Shown here: piece by piece, positions 46,359-56,175 of the stretch
Position numbering within the stretch: position 1 is the stretch's first letter
Layout of the letters: every line of letters starts with the position of its first letter
Source of the DNA: Myxococcales bacterium
Lineage (GTDB): Bacteria > Myxococcota_A > Polyangia > Haliangiales > Haliangiaceae
Direction of reading: 5' to 3'
Length of the DNA: 64,000 nucleotides
Assembly: GCA_016717005.1 (NCBI GenBank)
Contig: JADJUF010000001.1
Coordinates: 1,364,001 to 1,428,000, forward strand
Made by a program: the position numbers and the translations under genes
The notes under the pieces: generated by a model
Database searches by the model: none
What the model saw: the letters and a program-made list of their open reading frames with translations, nothing else
What the model was told of the DNA's origin: nothing

Positions 46359-47738
46359 CCGGGTCCGGAACCGCTGGCGCGCCAGCTCGTCGGCGACGAT
46401 CGCCCGGGCCGAGCGCAGATCCTCGACGAACGCGGCCGCGAGCTGCCCGACCAGGTGCTGGCCGTAGACCACCGCCGCCAGCTCGAAGTTGAGCCGGAAG
46501 CTGCGGTTGTCGAGGTTGGCGGTGGCGACGATCGCCAGGTCGTCGTCGATCACCATCGTCTTCGCGTGGATGAAGCGCGGCTCGTACTCGAAGATCTTCA
46601 CGCCGGCCGCCAGGAGCTCGGCGAAGTAGCTGCGCGCCGCGAGATCGACGACGCGGCTGTCGCCCTTCTTGGGCACGAGCACGCGCACGTCGACCCGCCC
46701 GAGCGCGGCCACCGCCAGCGCGGTCATGATCGCGTCGTCGGGGATGAAGTACGGCGTCGTGATCCACAGCCGGCTGCGGGCCGAGGTGATCGCCGCGAAG
46801 TAGGTCTTGTGGACCGCGTAGCCGGGCTCGTCGGGGCCCGACGCCACCACCTGGACCGCGTCGCCGTGCTCGTCGTCGGGCACCGACACCTCGGGGAAGT
46901 ACGCCACGGCCTGGGACGGCAGCGTGCCCGACGCGTAGTACCAGTCCTGCAGGAACGCGCGCTGCAGCGACGCCACCGCCGGGCCGTCGAACCGGAGGTG
47001 GGTGTCGCGCCAGTAGTTCGGCCCGAACTCGGCGGCGTGGGCGTCGGCGACGTTCATGCCGCCGGTGAAGCCGACGACGCCGTCGCACACGACGATCTTG
47101 CGGTGGCTGCGGAAGTCGGCGCGGCGGCGGCGCCACAGCTTGAACGTGATCGGGTTGAACCACGCGAACTGCACGCCGGCCTGGTACAGCGGCCGGCGCC
47201 ACCCGCGCCGGAGCCCGGCCGAGCCGGTGGCGTCGACCAGCATCCGCACCTCGACCCCGGCCTTGGCCTTGGCGATCAGCAGGTCGCGCAGCCGGGTGCC
47301 GATGACGTCGGGCTCCCAGATATAGTACTCGAGGTGGACGTGGTGGGTGGCGGCCTCGATCGCGGCGCAGATCGCGCGGTAGGTGCTGTCGCCGTCGAAG
47401 TACGGCGTGATGTGGACGGCCGGCAGCGGCGGCGCCTCGCCGAGGCCCAGCGGCACCAGCGACAGCCGCGCGTGCTCGGGCGCCGACGTCCGGGCCTCGG
47501 CCAGCCCCGCCATCGCCGCCCGCACCACCTGCCGGCTGACCCGGCGCGCCAGCTTCTTGCGGGTCAGGCGCTGCGGGCCGATCACCCAGTAGATGACGAA
47601 GCCGACCACCGGCAGGAACGCCAGCGCGAACAGCCACGCCAGGGTCGAGGTGGCGCTGCGGCGCTGCAGCACCACGACGATCCCGGCGACGATGATCCAC
47701 ACCAGCTCCAGCAGCGTGAGGATCAGGGTCCACGACAC
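46317..47738 (-). CDS. cls: Cardiolipin synthase, phospholipase D family
   Basis: 473 residues from GTG 47738. The N-terminus has two membrane helices (WTLILTLLELVWIIVAGIVVVL, then LAWLFALAFLPVVGFVIYWVIG) as in ClsA-type enzymes. There are two PLD domains with HKD motifs: HRKIVVCDGVVGFTGGMN (about residue 215) and HAKTMVIDDDLAIVATANLDNRS (about 405). Both contain the catalytic His and Lys, and GGMN/ANLDNRS are the matching loops. It condenses phospholipids to cardiolipin at the inner membrane. It is divergent from rsmD across 61 bp. Its last 22 or so codons are duplicated downstream. Confidence 0.92.
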   Translation of the reverse strand: MSWTLILTLLELVWIIVAGIVVVLQRRSATSTLAWLFALAFLPVVGFVIYWVIGPQRLTRKKLARRVSRQVVRAAMAGLAEARTSAPEHARLSLVPLGLGEAPPLPAVHITPYFDGDSTYRAICAAIEAATHHVHLEYYIWEPDVIGTRLRDLLIAKAKAGVEVRMLVDATGSAGLRRGWRRPLYQAGVQFAWFNPITFKLWRRRRADFRSHRKIVVCDGVVGFTGGMNVADAHAAEFGPNYWRDTHLRFDGPAVASLQRAFLQDWYYASGTLPSQAVAYFPEVSVPDDEHGDAVQVVASGPDEPGYAVHKTYFAAITSARSRLWITTPYFIPDDAIMTALAVAALGRVDVRVLVPKKGDSRVVDLAARSYFAELLAAGVKIFEYEPRFIHAKTMVIDDDLAIVATANLDNRSFRLNFELAAVVYGQHLVGQLAAAFVEDLRSARAIVADELARQRFRTRLGQASARLLSPLL

Positions 47739-47799
47739 GGCGCGATCGTACCTGGTTCGCGCCCGCGCCGCGCGCCACGGGGCCGTGGTAAGCAGCCGC

Positions 47800-48351
47800 G
47801 TGCGCATCGTCGCTGGCACCCTGGGCGGACGGGTCCTGCGCGCGCCGCACGGCGCCCGCACCCGCCCCACGTCCGAGAAGGTCCGCGAGGCCCTGTTCAA
47901 CCTGCTCGGCCCGGCCGGCCCGGACGATCACATGCTCGATCTCTACGCCGGCTCGGGCGCGGTCGGCCTCGAGGCGCTGTCGCGCGGCGCCGCCTCGGCC
48001 ACCTTCGTCGAGCGCGACCGGGCCGCGCTGACGGCGCTGCGCGGCAACCTGGCGGCGCTCGCCGTCGGCGATCGCGCCACCGTGGTCGCCGTCGACGTGG
48101 CCCGATTCCTGGCCGCGCCCGGCCCCGGCCCGACCTGGCGCTGGGTGTTCCTCGATCCGCCCTACGCCGCCGGCGTGTTCGAGGCCACGCTCGCGGCCCT
48201 GCCCCGAGCCCGGCTCACCGCCGACGCGGTGATCGCCGTCGAGCACGCCCACCGCGCTCCACCTCCCGACCGCGTCGGCTTTCTGATACGAACGGACCTG
48301 CGCCGCTACGGCGACACCGCCCTGTCGCGCTACCGCCCGGAGGCCCCATGA
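47800..48351 (+). CDS. rsmD: 16S rRNA (guanine-N2) methyltransferase RsmD
   Basis: 183 residues from GTG 47800 (MRIVAGTLGGRVLRAPHG, the normal RsmD opening); a GTG at 47785 is in frame but adds non-conserved residues. Motifs: RPTSEKVREALFNLL, the SAM-binding LDLYAGSGAVGLEALSRGA, acidic VERDRAAL and the catalytic DPPY in WVFLDPPYAAG. It methylates G966 (E. coli numbering) of 16S rRNA. Its stop overlaps the ATG of coaD, a gene pair conserved in many bacteria. Confidence 0.94.
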   Translation: MRIVAGTLGGRVLRAPHGARTRPTSEKVREALFNLLGPAGPDDHMLDLYAGSGAVGLEALSRGAASATFVERDRAALTALRGNLAALAVGDRATVVAVDVARFLAAPGPGPTWRWVFLDPPYAAGVFEATLAALPRARLTADAVIAVEHAHRAPPPDRVGFLIRTDLRRYGDTALSRYRPEAP

Positions 48352-48869
48352 CCGCACCCACGCCGGCCGACCCCGCCAAGCACCTCGTCGCGGTCTACCC
48401 GGGCAGCTTCGATCCGATCACCAACGGCCACCTCGACATCCTGCGCCGGGCGCTGGCGATGTTCGATCGGATCGTCGTGACGATCGCGGTCAACCCGCGC
48501 AAGCAGCCGCTGTTCTCGGTCGACGAGCGCATCGGCTTCATCCGCGACGCGCTGCCCGAGTACGGGCACCGGCTCGGCTTCGAGTCGTTCGGCGGCCTGC
48601 TCGTCGACTTCTGCCGGGCCCAGGGCGCCACGGTGATCGTCCGCGGGCTCCGGGCCCTGGCCGACTTCGAGTACGAGTTCCAGTTCTCGCACATGAACCG
48701 GCGCCTGGCCCCGGGCATCGACTCGGTGTTCTTCATGACCGACGAGAAGAACCACTACGTCAGCTCGTCGCTGGTCAAGGAGGTCGCCAGCCTCGGCGGC
48801 GACGTCACCGGCCTCGTGCCCCCGGCCGTCGCCCAGGCCCTCGCCACCGTCTACGCGCACAAGGCGTGA
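48348..48869 (+). CDS. coaD: Pantetheine-phosphate adenylyltransferase CoaD
   Basis: 173 residues; its ATG overlaps the rsmD stop (ATGA). The nucleotidyltransferase motif AVYPGSFDPITNGHLDILRRA includes the TxGH site. VIVRGLRALADFEYEFQF contains the substrate-binding RGLR. MTDEKNHYVSSSLVKEVASLGGDVTGLVPP carries the C-terminal ISSSxxKE signature. It makes dephospho-CoA from 4'-phosphopantetheine and ATP. The reading frame is full length and typical (about 160-175 residues). An aminotransferase gene begins 29 bp later. Confidence 0.96.
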   Translation: MTAPTPADPAKHLVAVYPGSFDPITNGHLDILRRALAMFDRIVVTIAVNPRKQPLFSVDERIGFIRDALPEYGHRLGFESFGGLLVDFCRAQGATVIVRGLRALADFEYEFQFSHMNRRLAPGIDSVFFMTDEKNHYVSSSLVKEVASLGGDVTGLVPPAVAQALATVYAHKA

Positions 48870-48898
48870 TCGCGCCCCCACAGCCCTCGGAGACCGCC

Positions 48899-50114
<1,216 letters not shown>

Positions 50115-50116
50115 GC

Positions 50117-50383
50117 TCCCAGGAGGCCTGTCGCCAGGCCTCCCCTCGTCGGGGGCAAGCCCCGACGAGCCTCCCCTCCCAGACGCGAGACGGCGGGACC
50201 TGTGCTCGACCGAAGATCTCACAAGCCTGTGTTTCCAGGAGGCCTTCGCGGCCTCCTCGTCGGGGCAGCCCCGACGAGCCTCCCCTCCGAGACGCGAGAC
50301 TCCCGGCGCGTGGACCTGTGCTCGACCGAAAATCTCACCAGCTCTGAGTTTCAGCGGGCCTGTCGCCAGGCTCGCGTTCTCCT
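50117..50383. repeat. Intergenic hairpin repeat family, array B (two units and a partial third)
   Basis: Begins 2 bases after the aminotransferase stop. Unit 1 has the hairpins GGAGGCCTG-TCGC-CAGGCCTCC and CTCGTCGGGG-GCAAG-CCCCGACGAG, then GACGCGAGAC (50182) and GTGCTCGACCGAAGATCTCA. Unit 2 has GGAGGCC-TTCGC-GGCCTCC and CTCGTCGGGG-CAG-CCCCGACGAG, GACGCGAGACTCCCGGCGCG (50291) and GTGCTCGACCGAAAATCTCA. A third unit starts at about 50346 (TGAGTTTCAGCGGGCCTGTC) and decays. Stem changes are compensated between units, so RNA structure seems conserved. Same family as the array at 14664-14904. Confidence 0.8.
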
Positions 50384-50404
50384 CAACGCTCTGCCCAATC
50401 GACC

Positions 50405-51109
50405 ATGCCCGACCTCATCACCAGCTCCGACCTGTGGTCGCTGATCGTCGCCGGCGGGCTCGGCGTCGCGCTCGGCGCGCGCCACGCGTTCGAGCCCGAT
50501 CACCTGGCGGCGGTGTCGACCCTGGTGAGCGAGCGCCCGCGCCCGCGGCAGGCGGCGCTGCTCGGCGCGCTGTGGGGCCTGGGCCACACCGCGGCGCTGG
50601 CGCTGATCGGCGTCGTGCTGGTGGTGGCCCGCGCGCAGCTCGCGCCGGCGTTCGAGCGCGGCCTCGAGCTGGTGGTCGCGGCGATGCTGATCGTCCTGGG
50701 CACCCGCGGCATCGCCCTGGCCTTGCGCGACGGCCGCCGCGGCGCGGTCCGGGCCCACGCCCACGGCGGCCACACCCACGTCCACGCCGGCCCGCCGGTC
50801 CACGTCCACGTGCTGACGCGATCGCTGGCGCTGCGCCCGCTGCTGATCGGCCTGGTCCACGGCGCCGCCGGCTCGGGCGCGCTGGCGGCGCTCGCGCTGG
50901 CCGAGATGCCGTCGCCGGCGACCGCGGCCTTGTACGTGCTCTTGTTCGGCCTCGGCTCGATGGTCGGCATGGCCGCGATCAGCGCCGCCGCCGCCGCGTC
51001 GATGGCGCGCCTGCCGCTCGGCGCGACCGCCTGGCGCCGGGTCCGCGTCGGCACCGGCGCGCTGGCCGTGGCGATCGGCCTGGCCTGGGGCGCGCTGGCG
51101 CTGGCCTGA
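50405..51109 (+). CDS. NicO-family nickel/cobalt transporter-like membrane protein
   Basis: 234 residues from ATG 50405. The NiCoT/UreH signature HAFEPDHLAAVSTL (HX4DH) lies in GARHAFEPDHL. A second conserved site is GLGHTAALALIG, and LIGLVHGAAGSGALAAL is the third conserved helix. A His-rich cytoplasmic loop (RAHAHGGHTHVHAGPPVHVHV) separates the halves and may bind metal. Six or seven membrane segments are visible. It likely moves Ni2+ or Co2+; no urease or hydrogenase gene is near. Confidence 0.82.
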   Translation: MPDLITSSDLWSLIVAGGLGVALGARHAFEPDHLAAVSTLVSERPRPRQAALLGALWGLGHTAALALIGVVLVVARAQLAPAFERGLELVVAAMLIVLGTRGIALALRDGRRGAVRAHAHGGHTHVHAGPPVHVHVLTRSLALRPLLIGLVHGAAGSGALAALALAEMPSPATAALYVLLFGLGSMVGMAAISAAAAASMARLPLGATAWRRVRVGTGALAVAIGLAWGALALA

Positions 51110-51150
51110 GCGGCTCGTCCGCGGCGCGGGCCGGGAGCTACGCTGCGCCG

Positions 51151-53205
51151 GTGACGTTCCCGATCTGGAGGCGCGCCGGTGACTGGTACCAGCTCACGGT
51201 CGTCGAGGATCAGGTCCAGGTCAGCTGCGCCTACTCGGTGCGGCGCCGCGCGGCCGCGGCGTTCGCGCTCGACGACGGTCGGCCGGTGCCGATCGCGCGC
51301 GCGGCCGGGACCAGGCTCCGGATCGACCACCAGCTGCCGCGTGCGGTCATCGCGCTCGACGACCGCGACGAGGTGAGGTGGACGGCGCGCCTGCCCGACG
51401 GGCTCAGCGCCGCCCGTGCCGCGATCCTCGGCGCCGACGCCGCGATCGTTTCGACCGCGCCGACCACCAGCGTGTTCCTGCGCGCCCTCGACGGAGCGTC
51501 GGCCGCCGTCCGCGCCACCCCGCTGCGCGACCTCCCGGTGGACGATCTCGACCGCACGAAGGTCTTGCCACCCTACGTGATCACCGCTCCCGGCGACCGT
51601 AGCCGCCTGCTGGTGCTCGACCCGCGCACCGGCCGCACGCACGAGACCGCGCTCCCGCGCCGCTGCGCGCCGGCCTACGCGGTGGCTGGTGATCAGGTCT
51701 ACGTCGTCACGTGGAGCTGGCGGGGCCTCGACGCGGTGATGGCGCTCGATCCCGTCAGCGACGAAATGCGGTGGTGTCAGACCGGCCGGTTCCAGCCGTT
51801 CATCGCTGCCGGCGACGGGTTCGTCGCCACCCTGAGCCGCGGCCACAGCCTGGTCATCCTTGACGCGGTCACCGGCGTCGAGCGCTGGCGCTACGGCCTG
51901 CCCGCGGCCCGCACCGAACTGGTCGCCGCGGGCCCGGTGGTGCTGGTGACCGGGTGCGACGAGCTGCTGGCCTTCGACGTACGCACGCCGCCGACCACCG
52001 AGCGCGCGATCATCCGCGGGCGGTTGACCAAGGTCGTCGACGGCACCATCGCGGGCCGCGCGATCTCGGTCGGCGACGTCGAGGTCCAGGCCGACGACCG
52101 CGGCCGCTACACGGCGCGCGTGACCGCCGCCGGTGACGTCGCGATCCACGGCGTCGACGCCGGGCCGTTCGACGCGGTGACCGTGACGCTCGATGGCCGC
52201 GGCGACCACGTCGCGCCCGATCTCACGATCGAACCTTCCCGCGTGCGCTACCGGCCCCACGGCCCCTCCGAGATCGTCCGGTACCAGCCGCAGGTCGCGC
52301 TGGCCGACCTGCACCGTCACCTCGACGGCTCGCTGCGGTACTGGACCTTGCACGACCTCGCGGCGGCGCGCGGCATCACCGTGCCCCAGACGGTCCGCTT
52401 CCGGCCGGGCATGGGGCTCACCGAGGCGCTGGCGTGCTTCCAGCTGACGCTGTCGGTGCTGCAAGCGCTCGACGCGATCCGCGCGGTCGCCCGCGAGGCC
52501 TGCGAGGACGCGGCCGGGGACGGGGTGACGACGCTCGAACTCCGGTTCGCGCCGCAGCTGCACGGACATCCGATCGAGGCCGTCGTCGACGCGGCCCTCG
52601 ACGGGATCGCCGGGCGCGCGGGCCTGATCCTGTGCGCGTTGTACGGCGACGATCCGGACCAGGTCGAGCGGCTGGTCGAGGTCGGCGCGGCGCGCCCGGG
52701 CGTGGTCGGAGTCGATCTCGCCGGCTCACCGACGCCCGGCCAGCGCTGGGACCTGGCCAGCTACGCGCCGGCCTTTCGACGTGCGCGCGACCACGACCTC
52801 GGGCGCACCGTCCACGCCGGCGAGGGCCGTCCGCCTGCCGAGATCCGCGCGGCGATCGAGCTGCTCCACGCGCAGCGCATCGGCCACGGCACGACACTGC
52901 TCGACGATCCGGCGGTGCTCGACCTCGTGCTCGGGCGCGAGATCACGATCGAGGCGTGCCTGACCTCGAACCTGCACACTGGCGCGATCGCGCGCATCGA
53001 GGACCACCCGCTGGCGCGCTGGCTCGCGCTCGGCGTGCGCGCCTGCGTCAACACCGACAACACGCTGTTCTCCGACTGCACCGCGCACAGCGAGCTGGCG
53101 CGCGCGCGCGGGCTGCCAGGCATGACCGACGCGCTCCTCGCCGCCGCGATCGCGCACGGCCACGCCGGCGCGTTCGCCCTGCGCGGACATCGCCCCGCGC
53201 GCTGA
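51151..53205 (+). CDS. Beta-propeller (PQQ/quinoprotein-like) fused to adenosine deaminase domain
   Basis: 684 residues from GTG 51151 (the frame stays open upstream to 49204 but has no other start context). The first ~280 residues are PQQ/WD-like blades (LLVLDPRTGRTHETALPRR, VMALDPVSDEMRWCQTG, LVILDAVTGVERWRYGL, ELLAFDVRTP). A ~100-residue beta segment follows. The C-terminal ~310 residues are an adenosine deaminase: ALADLHRHLDGSLRYW (HxH zinc site), ELRFAPQLHG, RTVHAGEGRPPAEI, RIGHGTTLL, EACLTSNLHTGAI and VNTDNTLFSDCTAHSEL. All metal ligands and the catalytic Glu (HAGE) are present. The DCTAHSEL stretch suggests a bacterial Add subgroup. The combination of propeller and deaminase in one chain is unusual; substrate specificity is uncertain. 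Confidence 0.85.
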   Translation: MTFPIWRRAGDWYQLTVVEDQVQVSCAYSVRRRAAAAFALDDGRPVPIARAAGTRLRIDHQLPRAVIALDDRDEVRWTARLPDGLSAARAAILGADAAIVSTAPTTSVFLRALDGASAAVRATPLRDLPVDDLDRTKVLPPYVITAPGDRSRLLVLDPRTGRTHETALPRRCAPAYAVAGDQVYVVTWSWRGLDAVMALDPVSDEMRWCQTGRFQPFIAAGDGFVATLSRGHSLVILDAVTGVERWRYGLPAARTELVAAGPVVLVTGCDELLAFDVRTPPTTERAIIRGRLTKVVDGTIAGRAISVGDVEVQADDRGRYTARVTAAGDVAIHGVDAGPFDAVTVTLDGRGDHVAPDLTIEPSRVRYRPHGPSEIVRYQPQVALADLHRHLDGSLRYWTLHDLAAARGITVPQTVRFRPGMGLTEALACFQLTLSVLQALDAIRAVAREACEDAAGDGVTTLELRFAPQLHGHPIEAVVDAALDGIAGRAGLILCALYGDDPDQVERLVEVGAARPGVVGVDLAGSPTPGQRWDLASYAPAFRRARDHDLGRTVHAGEGRPPAEIRAAIELLHAQRIGHGTTLLDDPAVLDLVLGREITIEACLTSNLHTGAIARIEDHPLARWLALGVRACVNTDNTLFSDCTAHSELARARGLPGMTDALLAAAIAHGHAGAFALRGHRPAR

Positions 53206-53270
53206 CCGGGTCGACGCGACCGACCGCGCACGGGCCTCGACGGGGCGCGGCCGCGATCGCGGGGGGCCGC

Positions 53271-54335
53271 TCAGAACGCGGTCGCGACGCCGAGGCCGCC
53301 GCCGAAGTCGCCGGCGCCGTCGCGCGAGCCGTACGACAGCGCGCCGCGCAGGCTGACGCCGCGCTCGAGCTGGTAGGTGACGTCGTACTTGAGGTACAGG
53401 CCCGACGACGAGATCAGCACGCCCGGGAGCTCGGTGCGCACGATCGACGCGCCCATCAGCATCGGTGGGGCGGTGTCCCACTGCAGGCGGACCGAGACCG
53501 ACGGGCCCAGATCGTCGAGCAGCTCGCCCGAGACCGCCAGGTTGGCGCGCCAGGGCTTGCCGAACGTGACGGTGCCGCCCACGCCGCGCATGAACCCGGC
53601 GTGCGACACCCCGAGGATCATCCGCGCGTCGGCGTAGACCGACCGGTGCAGGCGCAGCCGCACCTCGGCGGCGCCGTAGCGCGCGGCGTGGCTGACCGAG
53701 TCCATGCTGGGATCCTCGCGCGGGGTCTTGCCCTGGATCGCGCCGAAGCCGAAGCCGATCGAGTACAGCGCGCGCGAGATCCGGTGGGTCCAGACCAGCT
53801 CGCTGCGCAGGAACTTGTCGTCGTTGCCGTAACGGTTGCCGAAGTCGTGGGCGTCGACGTCGAAGCGCACGGTGTCGGTCCGGCCCTCGGTGCGCACGTG
53901 ATCGATCGCCGCGAGCCGATCGCTCTCGTCGGGCTCGACCCGCACCAGGTGCGGCGCCTGCTCGCTCGCGAAGTGGATCCGCTCGCCGGCCGGCCCGCGC
54001 CCGACCAGGTAGTACTCGGTGCCGGGCGCGCTGACCGCCGACGCCGGGATCGTCGCGTACCAGCCGCCGGTCGACGAGTGGCGGAACGCGACCTCGTCCC
54101 AGCGGGTCGCGCCCGGGCCGCGATAGCGCGCGACCAAGAGCGGCTCGGCCCACGCGGCGTCGATCACCGCGGTCAGCTCGACGCGGTGGTCGGCCGGGGC
54201 CGTCGCGACCGGGACGTGGAGCACGGTGGCGCGGGCCTCGCCCGACGGGATCGTCGGTGGCGGCGTCGGCGCGCTCGGCTGCGCGCGCGCGACCGCCGGG
54301 ATCAGCACGACCAGGATGGCAGGTAGAATACGCAT
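53271..54335 (-). CDS. Outer-membrane beta-barrel-like protein, paralogue 4
   Basis: 354 residues; signal peptide MRILPAILVVLIPAVARAQ. A short Pro-rich link is followed by an Ig/Fn-like segment (VELTAVIDAAWAEPLLVARYRG, then GTEYYLVGRG) and a C-terminal region of alternating amphipathic strands rich in Gly/Tyr (ALYSIGFGFGAIQG, RLRLHRSVYADARMILGVSH, GVSLRGALSYGSRDG) ending in AF (aromatic terminal residue, as BAM substrates have). Likely an envelope barrel. Last gene of the five-gene set. Function unknown. Confidence 0.7.
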   Translation of the reverse strand: MRILPAILVVLIPAVARAQPSAPTPPPTIPSGEARATVLHVPVATAPADHRVELTAVIDAAWAEPLLVARYRGPGATRWDEVAFRHSSTGGWYATIPASAVSAPGTEYYLVGRGPAGERIHFASEQAPHLVRVEPDESDRLAAIDHVRTEGRTDTVRFDVDAHDFGNRYGNDDKFLRSELVWTHRISRALYSIGFGFGAIQGKTPREDPSMDSVSHAARYGAAEVRLRLHRSVYADARMILGVSHAGFMRGVGGTVTFGKPWRANLAVSGELLDDLGPSVSVRLQWDTAPPMLMGASIVRTELPGVLISSSGLYLKYDVTYQLERGVSLRGALSYGSRDGAGDFGGGLGVATAF

Positions 54336-54343
54336 GGTCGTCC

Positions 54344-56116
54344 TCACCAGTCGAAGTTGAGCCCGAGGCCGCCCGAGACGCCGACGTGGTCGATGTCGCG
54401 CGCCTGGTACGAGATCCGCACGGACGGGTACACCCAGGCGACGCCGCGCCAGCCGACGTCGGCCAGCAGGCGCACGCCGAAGTCCTCGGGCACCGGCAGA
54501 TCGGTGACCTGCACCGCCAGCTTGATCGGCACCTTCGGCGTCGGCGCCCACCGGTACAGCGCCTCGAACAGCGTGCCGACGCCGTCGGTGAAGCCGGCGC
54601 CGAGCTCGAGGTTGGTGCCGTCCTCGTCGCCGATGCGGGCGCGCAGGCGCAGGCCGTAGCCCTTGCCGAAATCGCAGTCGTTGAGATCGGTGGTGTCGCT
54701 GCAGCGGCGGGGCCCGCCGTCGGGCCGGCGGTCGGTGGTGATCAGGCCGGCCTGGGGCCGGACCATCACCGCGAACTGCTTGTACGGCCGGAACTCGAGC
54801 TCGGTGTAGACGTAGCTGAAGGTCACCGCGCGGCACCGGAACGTGCCGGCGCTGTCGAGGCACTGCTCGGTGGTATCCGCGTCGATGACGTCCTTGGGTC
54901 CGCCGGTGCCCGACATCGTCCCGAAGCCGACCCGGGCGGTGTGGACCAGCGCGCGGAACTCGTACGCGAAGTCGAGCTCGGCCTGCGCGTACTGATCGAA
55001 GCCGGCCTCGAGCCCGCCGTCGAAGTCGACGTAGTCGAGCGACGTGTGGATCCGGGTGCGGCCGCGCTCGGGCGCCGCCTCGGCCAGGTCGCGCTCGACC
55101 TCGATCGTGCGCGGCGCGTCGGCGCGCCCGAGGATCGGCACGTCGCCGGCGGCGACGTACCAGGCCAGCGTGCCGGTGCGCGCGGCCTCGGCCGGGATGG
55201 TCGCGCGCAGGTAGGCGTCGCCGTCGGCGCCGAGGGCGACGCGCTCGTACGAGCCGGCGCCGGGCGCGCGCACGTACAGCCAGACGGTGTCGGCGATCGG
55301 CCGCACCACCGTGAACGCCACGCCGATCGGCCGGCCTGGGCTGACGCGCTCGGGCACCGCCGGGTACAGCGCGCCGGCCGGGGCGCCGACCAGCTCGGCC
55401 AGCGCGTCGGCCAGCGCCGGCCGACGCTTGACGTCGGCGTCGGGCGCGTTGGCGGCCGCGACCGCGCGATCGAGCGCGTCGGCCTGGCGCTCGAGGCTGA
55501 CGATCTCGGTCCGGATCGCGGCGGCGTACGGGGTCGTCGGGTGCGCGCCCAGGAACGCCTGCCACAGCGCCGCCCGCTCGCGCGGCGCCAGCCCGAGGGT
55601 CTCGCGCCAGCGCGTCGACGCCGCGGTCGCGGCCGCGAGCGCGACCTCGGCCGACGCCCGCGGATCGGCCCCGACCGCGCCGCCACCGCCACCGCCACCG
55701 CCACCGCCGCCGCCGCCACCCTCATCCGCGCCGGCGGCCTTCGAGGCCAGCACCTGCTCCGCCCACGGGTCGGCGAACCCGCGCTCGGTGCCGCTGACCC
55801 GGATGCGATCACCAGCGCTGACCCGGCCGCGCAGGCCAGGCTCGATCGTCGCCTGGCACACGTGCTCGCCGGCCCGGGTCACGGTCAGGCTGCCGAGCGC
55901 GAACGCGTCGCGCAGCGTGCGGCGCGTGACCGGATCGGTGACGACGACCTCGCGCACCAGCTCGAGCTCGGTGCCGGCGCCGACGCCGTCGCGCGCGCCG
56001 AGATCGACGAAGACGCTGTCGCCCTCGACGCCGAGCACGACCGGCTCGGCGACCGCGACCGCGGGCGCGGCGGCCGCGGCCAGCGCCAGGCACACGAGGA
56101 TGGGGATGGTTCGCAT
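54344..56116 (-). CDS. Outer-membrane beta-barrel-like protein, paralogue 3 (poly-Gly linker)
   Basis: 590 residues from ATG 56116. Signal peptide MRTIPILVCLALAAAAAPAVA, then a beta-barrel/SH3-like first domain (GDSVFVDLGARDGVGAGTEL, RVSAGDRIRVSG). A run of about 14 glycines (GGAGCC-like codons, 55680-55725) follows, then a helical stretch, an Fn/Ig-like segment (GVAFTVVRPIADTVWLYVRA, GTLAWYVAAGD) and a strand-rich barrel ending NFDW. The last residue is Trp. Paired with the 57333 gene by identical architecture. Function unknown, probably surface-exposed or envelope-associated. Confidence 0.7.
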   Translation of the reverse strand: MRTIPILVCLALAAAAAPAVAVAEPVVLGVEGDSVFVDLGARDGVGAGTELELVREVVVTDPVTRRTLRDAFALGSLTVTRAGEHVCQATIEPGLRGRVSAGDRIRVSGTERGFADPWAEQVLASKAAGADEGGGGGGGGGGGGGGAVGADPRASAEVALAAATAASTRWRETLGLAPRERAALWQAFLGAHPTTPYAAAIRTEIVSLERQADALDRAVAAANAPDADVKRRPALADALAELVGAPAGALYPAVPERVSPGRPIGVAFTVVRPIADTVWLYVRAPGAGSYERVALGADGDAYLRATIPAEAARTGTLAWYVAAGDVPILGRADAPRTIEVERDLAEAAPERGRTRIHTSLDYVDFDGGLEAGFDQYAQAELDFAYEFRALVHTARVGFGTMSGTGGPKDVIDADTTEQCLDSAGTFRCRAVTFSYVYTELEFRPYKQFAVMVRPQAGLITTDRRPDGGPRRCSDTTDLNDCDFGKGYGLRLRARIGDEDGTNLELGAGFTDGVGTLFEALYRWAPTPKVPIKLAVQVTDLPVPEDFGVRLLADVGWRGVAWVYPSVRISYQARDIDHVGVSGGLGLNFDW

Positions 56117-56175
56117 GGGAGCCTCGCGACGAGCGATGGGAGTGGTGAAGATGCGGGGCATGGCGCGCTCGCAGG

